Below, one piece after another: positions 45,698-55,665 of a stretch of DNA of 64,000 bases. Position 1 is the first letter of the stretch; the number at the start of each line of letters is the position of its first letter. The position numbers were made by a program, and so were the translations under genes. The notes beneath the pieces were generated by a model. That model was not told the DNA's origin and did not search any database. It saw only the letters and a list, made by a program, of their open reading frames with translations. Origin of the DNA: a bacterium. GTDB lineage: Bacteria; ARS69. Location: positions 1 to 64,000 of the forward strand of contig JALGZR010000010.1 in NCBI GenBank assembly GCA_025774805.1. The letters are read 5' to 3'.

Positions 45698-46459
45698 ATG
45701 CGCTTCGACCTGCTAAGGCTTCGTCCGCGGCCGGTGCTCGCGGCCGCCCTCCTGAGTCTCGCCCTCGCCGCAACTGCGGCGGCCCTGCAGAAAACGCCGG
45801 CCCGGGCACCGGCGGAGATGAGAGAAGACCGGTGGCTCACCGGGGGTACGTGTAGCATCGCCTATTACAACCTGTGCTCGGGGTGGGTTTGGATCTGGTC
45901 GGGGTGGGATCCGGGAGAGCGGTTCGGAATCGCCTATGGTCCGGTTCGTATCTGTAGCGACATCGGATCTGTCGTGACGGACTCGTTTCTTCACGTGATG
46001 ACGGGCAGTCCCGCGGGCTACGGTTTCACGGGAACCGTTTCGGTGGAAGGGAACTACCCCGATCCCTGTCCCGATGATCCCGGGCCGTACTCTCAACCAT
46101 TCCTGCCGACGATGGGCTGGAACCACCACACTTGGTACGCCCCCGTCTACCAATACGCCGTGGTCACGTACACGATCGGTCCGGCACCGGGTAATCCCTG
46201 CGGGATCTCCACGGATCAGGCCTCCGCGCTCGGGCCGACGGGGGAGCCCGCCTGCGGCTCCTGCTTTCCGGAGAGTCGACAGACCCACTCCTATCGATGG
46301 GGAACGGAGGGGTCCCCGATCTGCCCCGGAATCCCGTTCGAGGACGACCTCTGTCCCGTCGAGCTCCTGGCGGCGATCGAGGGGTACGTCTACGACCCCG
46401 GCGGCACGATTTCGGTCGAGTCGTCTTCCTGGGGCAAGGTGAAGTCGCTCTTCCGGTGA
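45698..46459 (+). CDS. Exported Cys/Trp-rich protein of unknown function
   Basis: 253 aa from ATG 45698. Signal peptide about 1-29 (RPVLAAALLSLALAATAAA). The mature start carries CSIAYYNLCSGWVWIWSGW, a striking aromatic motif between two Cys, followed by a beta-rich domain with further Cys pairs (DPCPDDPGPYSQP, ACGSCFPES, CPGIPFEDDLCP) suggesting disulfides. It has no FlgD module. I do not recognise a named family. Confidence 0.65.
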   Translation: MRFDLLRLRPRPVLAAALLSLALAATAAALQKTPARAPAEMREDRWLTGGTCSIAYYNLCSGWVWIWSGWDPGERFGIAYGPVRICSDIGSVVTDSFLHVMTGSPAGYGFTGTVSVEGNYPDPCPDDPGPYSQPFLPTMGWNHHTWYAPVYQYAVVTYTIGPAPGNPCGISTDQASALGPTGEPACGSCFPESRQTHSYRWGTEGSPICPGIPFEDDLCPVELLAAIEGYVYDPGGTISVESSSWGKVKSLFR

Positions 46460-46655
46460 GAAGTGCCGCGGGCCGAGCTTCGCCCGGTTTCCGAACACGT
46501 CAATCGAGGGGCCGAGGGGGTGGGCTCCGCGCGCAGTTCCCGGAGGCGAGCGAAGCGAAGCCGGAGGGGTGTTTGAGCACGGAGTCCACCCCGAGGCCCC
46601 GTCGAGACCGCGCCTATCGACACGGTAGGAGGGCGGGTCCCACCTGCAGTCCCCC

Positions 46656-48065
46656 TCAGAATTCCGCGCTCCGCGGCGTCCGGGGAAAAGGGATCACGTC
46701 GCGGATGTTCGCCATTCCGGTGGCGTACTGGATCATGCGCTCGAAGCCGAGGCCCCAACCGGCGTGGGGCACGGTGCCGTAGCGGCGGAGGTCGCGGTAC
46801 CAGCCGTAAGGTTCCCGCGGAAGTTCCATCTCGTCGATGCGCCGGTCGAGGACGTCGAGCCGCTCCTCGCGCTGGGATCCCCCGATGATCTCGCCGATGC
46901 CCGGGGCGAGGACGTCCATCGCCGCCACGGTCTTCTCGTCGTCGTTGAGACGCATGTAGAACGCCTTGATCTCCTTCGGGTAGTTCATCACGACGACCGG
47001 GCGACCCGCATGCTCCTCGGTGAGAAAGCGCTCGTGCTCGGACTGGAGGTCGATGCCCCAGCTCACCGGGAACTCGAACTTCGTCCCCTTCGCCTGAGCC
47101 CTCTCGAGGACGGCGATGGCCTCCGTGTACTCCATCCGCTCGAAGCTCGCCTCGATGAACTTTTCCAGCCGCTCGATGCACTCCGGGTGGATCCGCTTCC
47201 GGAAGAACTCCATGTCGTCGGGACGCCGCTGCAGGAGATCGCTGAAGATCGCCTTGAGGAACTCCTCGGCGAGAGTCGCGCAGTCGTCGAGATCGGCGAA
47301 GGCGACCTCGGGCTCGATCATCCAGAATTCGGAGAGGTGGCGGCTCGTGTTGCTGTTCTCGGCGCGAAACGTCGGCCCGAACGTGTAGACCTTGCTCAGC
47401 GCGCAGCAGTACGTCTCGACGTTGAGCTGTCCGGACACCGTCAGATACGCCTCCCTCCCGAAGAAGTCACGGTCGAAGTCGACGGCGCCGCTCTCGGTGC
47501 GCGGGAGGTTCGCGAGATCGAGGGTGGAGACCCGGAACAGCTCCCCCGCCCCCTCGGCGTCGGAGGCGGTGATGATCGGGGTGTGGATCCAGTAAAAGCC
47601 GCGGTCGTGAAAGAACCGGTGGATCGCGAGGGCGAGGCAGTGTCGCACGCGGGCCACCGCCCCGAACGTGTTCGTCCGGGGTCTCAGGTGCGCGACCTCC
47701 CGCAGGTACTCGAAGGTGTGGCGCTTGGGCGCGACCGGATACGTCTCCGGGTCGTCCACCCATCCCACTATCTCGATCGACGACGCACGGATCTCGACGG
47801 CCTGCCCCTTCCCCTGGCTCTCGACGAGCTCGCCGGTCGCGACGACCGAGCACCCGGCCGAGATCCTCTTCACGTCCGACTGATAGTTCGGAAGCGTCCC
47901 GGGGGCGACGACCTGGACCGCATCGAACGCGGAGCCGTCGCTCACCTGGATGAACGAGAGGCCGGCCTTCGAGTCGCGGCGCGTCCGGACCCACCCCTTG
48001 ACAGTGACCGTCGTGCCGAGGTCGACTTCCCCCTGCAACAGACGGGAGATCGGTTCGAGTGCCAT
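46656..48065 (-). CDS. asnS: Asparaginyl-tRNA synthetase
   Basis: 469 aa class IIb synthetase. OB-fold anticodon domain at about 15-110 ([20 protein letters not shown]). Motif 2 is [20 protein letters not shown], motif 3 is [20 protein letters not shown], and [19 protein letters not shown] is the Asn-specific region. ATG 48065 has AAGGAGAG nine bases upstream. Full length and intact. A promoter on the minus strand is proposed at 48137-48165. Confidence 0.96.
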   Translation of the reverse strand: MALEPISRLLQGEVDLGTTVTVKGWVRTRRDSKAGLSFIQVSDGSAFDAVQVVAPGTLPNYQSDVKRISAGCSVVATGELVESQGKGQAVEIRASSIEIVGWVDDPETYPVAPKRHTFEYLREVAHLRPRTNTFGAVARVRHCLALAIHRFFHDRGFYWIHTPIITASDAEGAGELFRVSTLDLANLPRTESGAVDFDRDFFGREAYLTVSGQLNVETYCCALSKVYTFGPTFRAENSNTSRHLSEFWMIEPEVAFADLDDCATLAEEFLKAIFSDLLQRRPDDMEFFRKRIHPECIERLEKFIEASFERMEYTEAIAVLERAQAKGTKFEFPVSWGIDLQSEHERFLTEEHAGRPVVVMNYPKEIKAFYMRLNDDEKTVAAMDVLAPGIGEIIGGSQREERLDVLDRRIDEMELPREPYGWYRDLRRYGTVPHAGWGLGFERMIQYATGMANIRDVIPFPRTPRSAEF

Positions 48066-48136
48066 CGGGGGCGCTCTCCTTCCGAAGCGGGGCCCGGCGC
48101 ACGATCCTCTCGCGGTCGCTCATTCCGCGGTCACTC

Positions 48137-48165
48137 AGTATGCCGGGCCGACCCGCAAGGGACAA
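48137..48165 (-). promoter_or_regulatory. Putative promoter of asnS
   Basis: On the minus strand, TTGTCC (48165-48160), 17 bases, CATACT (48142-48137, four of six -10 bases), about 70 bases before the asnS ATG. No T-box structure was recognised. Confidence 0.4.
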
Positions 48166-48231
48166 TGTTTCGCGCGGCGCTTCCGGAGCTCTCCGGAGAG
48201 CCGGAGGATCCGAGGAGAGGACGCGAGAGCG

Positions 48232-49068
48232 GTGCCGGAGCTGCCGGAGGTCGAGCGGGGACGCAAGCTGGCCGAGACGGTCGGGCGGGGCCGGGTGATC
48301 ACCCGGGTCCGGTGCGCCTCCGACGCGATCGTCTACGACGGGGTGAATCCCGGCCGGGTCCGACGGGCGCTGACGGGGGCCCGCGTCATGGCCGTGCACC
48401 GGCGCGGCAAGCACCTCTGGTTCGAGCTCGACTCCCCGCCCCACCCGCTCTTCCACTTCGGCATGACCGGAGCGTTCCGGACTCCCGACGAGGTCCCGGC
48501 CCGGCTCGCGTCGAGCCCCCGGCAACGGGACGGCCGGTGGCCTCCCCGGTTCGCCAAGATCCGACTCTCGTTCGACGACGGCGGCGAGCTCGCGATGACG
48601 AACTCACGGCGCCTCGGCCGGATCCGGCTCCGGGACGATCCGATCGGCGAGCCCCCGATCAGCCTCCTCGGATTCGATCCGCTGCTCGATCCGCCGTCCC
48701 CCGGAGGGTTCGCGGTGCTCCTGCGGGAGCGGGCCCCGCGGATCAAGAGCCTCCTGATGGATCAGGCGTTCGCGGCCGGCGTCGGCAACTGGATCGCGGA
48801 CGAGGTTCTCTACCAGGCGGGCATCGATCCCCGGCGTCGGGCCCGCTCCCTCTCCTCTGAGGAGGCCCGGCGCCTCCGCGCGAAGCTGGTCTCGGTCGTC
48901 CGGCGTGCGGTCCGCGTCGACGCCGACAAGAGCCGCTTCCCCCGGACGTGGCTCTTCCACCGTCGCTGGGGCCGGGGGTCGGACGCCCGCACGGTGAAGG
49001 GAGAGCCGATCGAGTTCCTCACGATCGGGGGGCGGACGACCGCCTGGGTTCCGTCCGCGCAGCGGTAG
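48232..49068 (+). CDS. mutM: Fpg/Nei-family DNA glycosylase lacking the zinc-finger cysteines
   Basis: 278 aa base-excision repair glycosylase/AP lyase. GTG 48232 gives the essential processed N-terminus Pro1-Glu2 (PELPEVERGRKLAE). The beta-finger lysine region RRGKHLWFEL, FHFGMTGAFR and the helix-two-turn-helix FAAGVGNWIADEVLYQAGI are present. The C-terminal region that normally holds CX2C-X16-CX2C reads WGRGSDARTVKGEPIEF and IGGRTTAWVPSAQR: the finger fold signature G-G-R-T-T survives but no Cys remains. This is the zincless-finger layout known from NEIL1 and plant/fungal FPG. Substrate preference may differ from MutM. Confidence 0.88.
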   Translation: MPELPEVERGRKLAETVGRGRVITRVRCASDAIVYDGVNPGRVRRALTGARVMAVHRRGKHLWFELDSPPHPLFHFGMTGAFRTPDEVPARLASSPRQRDGRWPPRFAKIRLSFDDGGELAMTNSRRLGRIRLRDDPIGEPPISLLGFDPLLDPPSPGGFAVLLRERAPRIKSLLMDQAFAAGVGNWIADEVLYQAGIDPRRRARSLSSEEARRLRAKLVSVVRRAVRVDADKSRFPRTWLFHRRWGRGSDARTVKGEPIEFLTIGGRTTAWVPSAQR

Positions 49069-49160
49069 GCGCGGATCCCGGCGTCCCCGGTCCCCGGGCC
49101 GTAGTCGGGCCGCGCCTCTTCCCGCGCTCCCCCGGTGAGGTCGAGCGCGGACCGGCCGGC

Positions 49161-49184
49161 GAGTCTCACCAGGCTCGCCGCGAG
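49161..49184. repeat. Partial arm of the dispersed palindromic repeat
   Basis: GAGTCTCACCAGGCTCGCCG then CGAG, matching the left arm and the start of the loop; the right arm has decayed. Lies 93 bases after the glycosylase stop. Confidence 0.5.
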
Positions 49185-49250
49185 ATGGCGGGAACCTCGA
49201 CTTCGCCCCGGGGTACCTCCCCCCGGAGAGCAGAGTCCACGAACTTTGGC

Positions 49251-49279
49251 TTGGCCCCCCGGGGAGAATCCGCTACGAT
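49251..49279 (+). promoter_or_regulatory. Putative promoter of the ABC-transporter operon
   Basis: TTGGCC (49251-49256), 17 bases, TACGAT (49274-49279), 69 bases ahead of the ATPase ATG. Both hexamers are partial matches. Confidence 0.4.
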
Positions 49280-49347
49280 TTGCCCCCGTTTCTCAGAGAG
49301 CGAACGACTTCTCAAACCCCTCAAGCAACCAACCCTAAGGTGTTGAA

Positions 49348-50304
49348 ATGATTGAAGTTCATGGCGTATCGAAGTCCTTCGGGACGACGGTGGCCCTGAA
49401 CCGCGTGTCCTTCTCCGTCGAGAAGAACCGCGTGCTCGGCTTCCTCGGACCGAACGGGGCTGGGAAAAGCACGGCCATGAAGATCATCACCACGTTCCTC
49501 TCCCCGGACGAGGGACGGGTGACGGTCGACGGGATCGACGTCACCCAGGATCCGCTCGCGGTCCGGCGCAAGATCGGCTACCTGCCGGAAGTGGCGCCCC
49601 TCTACGACGACATGCGGGTGGTGACCTACCTCGAGTTCGTCGCGCGGGCTCGGGGGCTGCATGGAACCCAACTGGCCCAGCGACTCGACTGGGTCTACGA
49701 CGCCACCAGCATCCACAGCGTCCTCTACCGGAACGTGAACGAGCTCTCAAGGGGCTTCCGGCAGCGGGTGGGCCTGGCCCAGGCGCTCGTCCACGATCCC
49801 GCCGTGCTGATCCTCGATGAGCCGACCTCCGGCCTGGACCCGAGGCAGATCATCGGAATCCGCCATTTGATCCGGGATCTCGCGAAGACGAAGACCGTCA
49901 TCTTCTCCTCTCACATCCTGGCCGAGGCCAGCGCGGTCACCGAGCGCATCGTGATCATCAACGAGGGCGAGATCGTGGCCGACGGGCTCGTCGACGACCT
50001 CCGGCGGCAGGCGCGGCGGATGAACCGCTACCGGATCGATCTCGGGGACGCGGGCGAGGGAGGCGGCGAGGCGCTGAAGTCGCTCGAGGGCGTGACCTCC
50101 GTCACTCCGTCGGGCGACGGCGAGGGGCCGGGCCGCGTCTGGATCGTCGAGACCGCTCTCGAGCGGGACCTTCGCCGGGACGTCAATGACCTGGCCCGGG
50201 ACAAGGGGTGGACCCTGCTCGAGCTCCACTCGATGGAGCCGACGCTCGAGGAGGCGTTCATCGAGCTGACGGCCGAGTCCGGAACGGGGGGTGGCAAGCG
50301 ATGA
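49348..50304 (+). CDS. ABC transporter ATPase, GldA-like
   Basis: 318 aa nucleotide-binding subunit. Walker A GPNGAGKST at 34-42, signature LSRGFRQRVGLAQ, Walker B VLILDEPTSGLDP and the switch His in FSSHILAEASAV. The C-terminal 90 residues after the ATPase core are typical of GldA/NatA-type proteins. AAGGTG lies about six bases before ATG 49348. It overlaps the permease by 4 bases. The four-gene set matches the ABC machinery tied to gliding or surface processes in Bacteroidetes, though it also occurs in non-gliders. Confidence 0.92.
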   Translation: MIEVHGVSKSFGTTVALNRVSFSVEKNRVLGFLGPNGAGKSTAMKIITTFLSPDEGRVTVDGIDVTQDPLAVRRKIGYLPEVAPLYDDMRVVTYLEFVARARGLHGTQLAQRLDWVYDATSIHSVLYRNVNELSRGFRQRVGLAQALVHDPAVLILDEPTSGLDPRQIIGIRHLIRDLAKTKTVIFSSHILAEASAVTERIVIINEGEIVADGLVDDLRRQARRMNRYRIDLGDAGEGGGEALKSLEGVTSVTPSGDGEGPGRVWIVETALERDLRRDVNDLARDKGWTLLELHSMEPTLEEAFIELTAESGTGGGKR

Positions 50305-51026
50305 GAGACGCCGCCATCATCTTCCGCCGGGAGATGGGAGCGTACTTCCACTCCCCCATCGCCTACATCTTCATCATCGTGTTCCTGCTCCTCACGAGCG
50401 GGTTTTACACGAACGGCTTCTTCCTGGCGGGGGTCGCGGACATGCGCGACTTCTTCGGGACCCTTCCGCTCTATCTTCTCTTCTTCATTCCCGCGCTGAC
50501 GATGCGGCTTTGGGCCGAGGATCAACGGCTCGGGACGTTCGAGCTCCTGATGACTCTGCCCATGCGGCCGTCGAGCATCGTTCTGGGCAAGTATCTGGCC
50601 AGCCTCGTCTTCTTCTGCCTGGCTCTGGCCGGCACGCTCACGATCCCCATCACGGTGGCCTGGATCGGGGATCCCGATCCCGGAGCGGTGATCTGCGGGT
50701 ACTTCGGATCGGTTCTGCTCGGGGGCCTGTTCCTGTCGGTGGGGATCTTCATCTCGGGGCTCTTCAAGGACCAGATCGCCGCCTTCGTGCTGGCGCTTCT
50801 CGCCTGCTCCCTGTTCGTGCTGGCGGGCACCCCGTTCTTCGTCGCCATCCTCGACGGCTGGATCCCGGGGCTCGGATCGGTGCTGAGCAAGTCGTTCGCC
50901 GTCTCCTCCCACTTCGAGGGGATTCAGCGCGGGGTCATCGGTTTCGACGACGTGGTCTTTTTCGTCTCGATCTCGGTCGTGTTCCTGGTGCTGAACACGT
51001 ACTCCCTCGAAAGCCGGAAGTACTAG
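50301..51026 (+). CDS. ABC-2-type permease, GldF-like
   Basis: 241 aa integral membrane protein; ATG 50301 overlaps the ATPase stop. Starts MRDAAIIFRREMGAYFHSPI, then six predicted membrane segments (IAYIFIIVFLLLTSGFY, LYLLFFIPALTMRLW, YLASLVFFCLALAGTLTIPI, GSVLLGGLFLSVGIFISGLF, AAFVLALLACSLFVLA, VVFFVSISVVFLVLNTYSLE). RLWAEDQRLGTFELLMTLPM is the conserved cytoplasmic loop of this family. Confidence 0.9.
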   Translation: MRDAAIIFRREMGAYFHSPIAYIFIIVFLLLTSGFYTNGFFLAGVADMRDFFGTLPLYLLFFIPALTMRLWAEDQRLGTFELLMTLPMRPSSIVLGKYLASLVFFCLALAGTLTIPITVAWIGDPDPGAVICGYFGSVLLGGLFLSVGIFISGLFKDQIAAFVLALLACSLFVLAGTPFFVAILDGWIPGLGSVLSKSFAVSSHFEGIQRGVIGFDDVVFFVSISVVFLVLNTYSLESRKY

Positions 51027-51037
51027 GAGGCGATGAG

Positions 51038-52828
51038 ATGACGGCGAAAGGAATCAGTTTCCGTACCGGTCTCACGGTGGGAGCGTTGCTCCTTCTGGGC
51101 ATCGCGATCTTCCTGAACCAGACGGTCTCGAGCCTCGGCGTCGGGCGCTTCGACCTGACCGAGGAGAAGATCTACACCGTCTCGGAGGGCACGAAGAACA
51201 TCCTCGCCTCCCTCGAGGTCCCGGTTCAGATCAAGTACTACGTGACCCCCGAGAGCGAGATGCCGGCCATGTTGAAGACGCTCCGGCAGGACGTGACCGA
51301 CAAGCTGCAGGAGCTCTCGATCGCGTCGAAGGGCATGCTGGACTTCAAGCTCGTCGATCCGAAGGAGTCGGAGGAGCTCGAGGAGGCGCTGATCGGGAAG
51401 GGCATCCGTCCCTTCCAGGCGCAGAGCCTCGAGCGCGACGCGATGGCCATCAAGCTCGTCTACTCGGCGATCGCCATCGGCTACAAGGACGAGCCGGAGG
51501 AGATCCTACCGCAGATCCTCCCCGATAATCTCGGTAGCCTCGAGTACGAGCTCCTCTCCCGCATCGTGAAGCTCACGCGGGAGGAGGACCCGGTCCTCGC
51601 GATCTACTCCACGAAGGAGCCGATCGATCCTCAGATCGCGAGTTTCTATCTCCAGTCGGGGCAGCCGTTGCCCGAGCCGAACGACCCCTTCCAGCCGATC
51701 CCCGAGTATCTCCGAGGACAGGGATACGACGTGCGCCCGATCGAGCTGACGGAGGACAGCGCGATCCCGGAAGAGGCCAGCTCCCTTCTCGTCCTCGCCC
51801 CCCGGGGGCTGAACGATCGGCAGCGCTGGGAGATCTACCAGGTTCTCCGCCGGGGAGGAAACGTCATCGTGGCCGCGCAGGCCACGACGTACGACTACAG
51901 CGCCTCTCCGCGCGGCGGCTACCAGATCACGGTCCGACCCCAGACGCTGGGCATCAACGATCTGCTCTCCGAGTTCGGGATCCGGATCGACGACCGCCTC
52001 CTGTTCGATCAGCAGATGGCGACCCTCGCGATTCCGCGCACCGCGAACATCGGCGGCATCCGCTTCCAGATGTCGGAGCCGGTGCAGGCGCCCATGCAGA
52101 TCCGGGTGATGGGAGAGGCGATCTCCCGGGACATCCCGATCACCGCGGGCGTTCCCGAGCTCCTCTACCTCTGGGGCACGCAGGTCGTGATCGACGACGC
52201 GGGCCTCGAGGAGAAGGGGTTGACGGCCACCACCGTCTTCACCGGGAGCGCGAACAGCTGGACGATCGAGAAGCCGGCGGGAGCGCTCGCCCCCACGGAC
52301 ATCGACCCGGCCGGCCATCCCCCGCTCGAGCACCCCACGCTCGCGGTGCTCGTCGAAGGGGTCTTCCCCGATCCGTGGGCGGACGGGGAGAAGCCGGAAT
52401 GGCCCTCCACCGGGGCGGACGAGACCGAGGGGGAGGAAGACGAGGAGGAACCCGCCGAGGCGGAGGAAGGGGACGAGGTCGCCGGTCCCGAGCCCGCTCC
52501 GGAGTCCGGGCGGCTGCTCGTCATCGGGTGCGCCAAGCTCTTCGAGGAGTTGCTCCTGGACCAGGCCGGCCACGCGATGTTCCTCCTGAACTCGGTGGAC
52601 GCGCTGACCTCGGGGGACGACCTCATTTCGATCCGGTCCAAGAGCTTCGCCCAGCGCACGTTCGGTGAGGTCTCGGACGGGAAGAAGCTCGCGTTCCGCA
52701 TCGTGAACATGGCGCTGGTCCCGGTGGTCGTCGCGGTGTTCGGCTTGGGACTGCGCATCAAGCGCCGGCGGGAGGCCGAGGAGTACGCGGAGCGCCTCGA
52801 ACGCTCGGCAGGGGGATCGACCCGATGA
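51038..52828 (+). CDS. GldG-like ABC-associated periplasmic protein
   Basis: 596 aa. ATG 51038 with AGGAGG seven bases upstream. N-terminal membrane helix (GLTVGALLLLGIAIFLNQTV) followed by RFDLTEEKIYTVSEGTKNIL, the hallmark opening of the GldG/ABC-type uncharacterised family, and a large periplasmic Rossmann-like region (LLVLAPRGLNDRQRWEIYQV). An acidic low-complexity linker lies at about 465-490 (EGEEDEEEPAEAEEGDE), then a C-terminal membrane helix (ALVPVVVAVFGLGLRI) and a basic tail. Confidence 0.9.
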   Translation: MTAKGISFRTGLTVGALLLLGIAIFLNQTVSSLGVGRFDLTEEKIYTVSEGTKNILASLEVPVQIKYYVTPESEMPAMLKTLRQDVTDKLQELSIASKGMLDFKLVDPKESEELEEALIGKGIRPFQAQSLERDAMAIKLVYSAIAIGYKDEPEEILPQILPDNLGSLEYELLSRIVKLTREEDPVLAIYSTKEPIDPQIASFYLQSGQPLPEPNDPFQPIPEYLRGQGYDVRPIELTEDSAIPEEASSLLVLAPRGLNDRQRWEIYQVLRRGGNVIVAAQATTYDYSASPRGGYQITVRPQTLGINDLLSEFGIRIDDRLLFDQQMATLAIPRTANIGGIRFQMSEPVQAPMQIRVMGEAISRDIPITAGVPELLYLWGTQVVIDDAGLEEKGLTATTVFTGSANSWTIEKPAGALAPTDIDPAGHPPLEHPTLAVLVEGVFPDPWADGEKPEWPSTGADETEGEEDEEEPAEAEEGDEVAGPEPAPESGRLLVIGCAKLFEELLLDQAGHAMFLLNSVDALTSGDDLISIRSKSFAQRTFGEVSDGKKLAFRIVNMALVPVVVAVFGLGLRIKRRREAEEYAERLERSAGGSTR

Positions 52829-53835
52829 TGAGCCGGAAGACTCTGGGCATCCTCGCGCTGGTTCTCATCGCGCTGGCTGCCCTCTCGTACACCACGTCCC
52901 AGCGCCGCTACGCGACCACCGAGGGCGGAGGATTCGTCGAGATCCTCCCGGCGGGAATCGACCCCGGGTCGATCTCGTCGGTCAAGGCCTGGCTCGGAAC
53001 GGCCCCCGAGGACGAGATCGAGCTCCAGAGGTCGAGCGATGGGTGGATCGTCGCCTCCCGGTGGGGTTGGAAGGCGAAGGACGATCTCGTCCAGCGGCTC
53101 CTGGACGATCTCGGCGGGCTCACCGGCGAGCTGCGCTCCTCCACGGAAGAGGTGCTGTCCGACTACCAGATCGACGACGAAACGGGGCTCCACGTCCTCG
53201 GGTTCGGCGACGGAGGCTCGGAGATGTTCCACCTCGTCGTGGGGAAGGCGGCCACGCGGGGAGGCACGTTCGTCCGCCGCGACGGGGTTCACGACGTCTT
53301 CCTGTCCAGCGCCTCGCTCCGCTCCTCGTTCGGGATCTGGGGCGAGGAGCCCAAGCCGCCCGACGCGAAGCGATGGATCGAGCTGCGGATCCACAAGGCG
53401 GAGAGGAACGACGTCGACCGGGTGGTGCTCCGCGACGGAGAGCAGGAGATCCGGCTGGAGAAGGTGTTCGAGGAGCCCGAGGAAGAGGACGCCGAGGTCG
53501 ATCGGACGAAGTGGACCTGGAAGCCGGACACGGCGGGCGAGTTCGACAAGAACAAGGCCGACGGGATCGTGAGCACGCTCTGCAATCTCTATGCGAACGA
53601 CGTCGTGGAGCCGGGGGACGACGAACGTTACGGCCTCGGAGAGGGCGCGCGTCGCGCCGAGATCACGTTCGTCGACGGAACCGTGACGTCGGTCTTCTTC
53701 GGTGACACGAAGGAGGAAGACGACAAGTTCGTCTACTTCCGCGTCGGCGAGGACGGGAACCCGGCCCAGATCTACAAGAGCACGGTGGACCGGGTCTTTC
53801 CGGGCCGCGCCGAGCTGAAGCCGACGGAGGGTTGA
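52825..53835 (+). CDS. DUF4340-domain protein
   Basis: 336 aa; ATG 52825 overlaps the GldG-like stop by 4 bases. N-terminal anchor (LGILALVLIALAALSYTTS), then two tandem DUF4340-like units with W-x-V/W-K motifs (SDGWIVASRWGWKAKDDLVQ, WTWKPDTAGEFDKNKADGIV). DUF4340 genes regularly close this ABC operon; the product is probably a periplasmic partner of the GldG-like subunit. Precise role unknown. Confidence 0.85.
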   Translation: MMSRKTLGILALVLIALAALSYTTSQRRYATTEGGGFVEILPAGIDPGSISSVKAWLGTAPEDEIELQRSSDGWIVASRWGWKAKDDLVQRLLDDLGGLTGELRSSTEEVLSDYQIDDETGLHVLGFGDGGSEMFHLVVGKAATRGGTFVRRDGVHDVFLSSASLRSSFGIWGEEPKPPDAKRWIELRIHKAERNDVDRVVLRDGEQEIRLEKVFEEPEEEDAEVDRTKWTWKPDTAGEFDKNKADGIVSTLCNLYANDVVEPGDDERYGLGEGARRAEITFVDGTVTSVFFGDTKEEDDKFVYFRVGEDGNPAQIYKSTVDRVFPGRAELKPTEG

Positions 53836-53848
53836 CCCGGCCGGGGTC

Positions 53849-55665
53849 ATGAGCGCGCCGTCCTGCGGGCCGTCGGCCCCACGTGTCCCGACGGCCCCGG
53901 ACGGCGCCCGCCCGTTCCCCTACCCCGTCTTTCCCGGAGAGCCTCCGATCCGGGACCCCGTCCGGAAGTCCCCCATGGGGAAGCGCCGGGCCCTCGTGCT
54001 CGGCGCCCTGCACGTCGCCATCCTGATTCACGTCGTGCACTGGCTCGTCGCCGGCCGGACGCTTTCGCCCGTCGAGCCGTCCGAGTCGATGCGGACTCTC
54101 GAGCTCGGCGAGCTCAACGCCGGCTTCCTGTTCTTCGTCCTGGCCCTTCTTTCGACTCTCGTCTTCGGACGCTTCGTATGCGGCTGGGGGTGCCACGTCG
54201 TGGCCCTCCAGGATCTGTGCGCCTGGATCATGAAGCGTTTCGGAGTGAGACCGAGACCTTCCGATCGCGCCTCCTGCTGTGGGCGCCGCTCGTGCTCGCC
54301 CTCTACATGTTCGTCTGGCCGACGTTCAAGCGCGTGGCGCTCCTCCCGCTTCTGGAGCGCTTCCTCCCCGGGGCGGTTTCCCACTTCACCCCGCCCCCGC
54401 CGTTCCCCGGGCTGACGAGCCACCTCACGACCGAGCACTTCTGGGCCACGATGCCGGGACTCGCCGTCGCGATGCCGTTTCTCCTCATCTGCGGTTTCGT
54501 CACGGTCTACCTCATGGGCGCGAAGGCGTACTGCTCGTACGGGTGCCCCTACGGAGGGTTCTTCGCTCCCGTCGACCGCTTCGCCCCGGGGCGAATCCGG
54601 GTCACCGACGCGTGTCGTCAGTGCGGTCACTGCACGGTCTCGTGCTCCTCGAACGTGCGGGTGCACGAGGAGGTGCGGGAGTACGGAATGGTCGTGGACC
54701 CGGGGTGCATGAAGTGCCTCGACTGCGTGAACGTCTGCCCGAAGGGAGCGCTCTACTTCGGCTTTGGGCCTCCGGCCGCGGCCAAGCCTTCTCCCCGCAC
54801 GGGGACGTTCTTCCGGGCGTACGACCTCCCGCTCTCGGAGGAGATCGTCCTCGCGGCGGTGTTCGCGCTCTCGTTCTTCGCGCTCCGCGGGGTCTACGAC
54901 GTGATCCCGGTGCTCATGGCGATGGGCATGGCGGGGTGTACGGCCTATCTCGCGTGGATCGGGGGGAGGCTCCTCCGGATGCCCGACGTCGCGCTGCAGA
55001 ACGTGACGCTCCGGGCCGAGGGGCGGCTGACGGGGGCGGGACGGGTGACCGCGGTCGGGGTCGCGGTCGTGGGGCTCCTGGTGGCGCACAGTGCCCTGGT
55101 GAACGCCCACCGCACCCGCGCGGAGCGGTGGGATCGCGAGGTCCGCGTGCCCGTGTCCGAGGCCTTCCGGAAGCACCGCGCGCCGCTGGACCCGGTGGAT
55201 CGCGAGAGGGCGCAGGCCGCCGCCCGCCACTACCGGCGGGCGGACCGCATCGACCGCGGCGGCTTCGGCCTGCTCGCGACCCCCGAGATGACCCTGCGTC
55301 GCGCCTGGCTGGCCCTGGTGCTCGGTGAGATCGACGAGGCGGAGGCGCACCTGCGGCACCGGATCGCCGCGGGCGGAGAGGTCGCCCCGATGCGAGTGGA
55401 TCTCGCCCGCACGCTGCGGTTGGCCGGCAAGGACGCGGGCGCCGAGCGGGAGCTACGCGACCTGATCGCTCTCGATCCCGCCGATCCCGCGCCCCAGCGG
55501 GAGCTCGCCGCGCTGCTCGAGAGCCGGGGCGATTTGGAGGGGGCGGTGGCGGCGCTCGTCGTCGTGCACCACCTCGCCCCCGAGGACCGGGGATCGCGGG
55601 AGAGACTCATCTACCTGTTGCTGCGGCTCGGCCGCCCGCGCGAGGCGGCACGCTACCGGGACTAG
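53849..55665 (+). pseudogene. NapH/RdxA-like 4Fe-4S membrane protein with TPR tail, split by a one-base frameshift
   Basis: From ATG 53849 the first frame gives a membrane helix (ALVLGALHVAILIHVVHWLV), another (FLFFVLALLSTLVFGRFV) and CGWGCHVVALQDLCAWIMKR. At 54257-54261 the frame must slip: cct then ttc share a T, so one missing T in CCTTTCC would restore it. The second frame continues LLLWAPLVLALYMFVWP, YCSYGCPYGGFFAPVDRF, two cluster motifs CRQCGHCTVSC and CMKCLDCVNVCPKGAL, more membrane helices and a TPR-like tail. Intact, it would be a 605-aa electron-transfer or maturation protein. Sequencing error is as likely as true decay. Confidence 0.75.
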
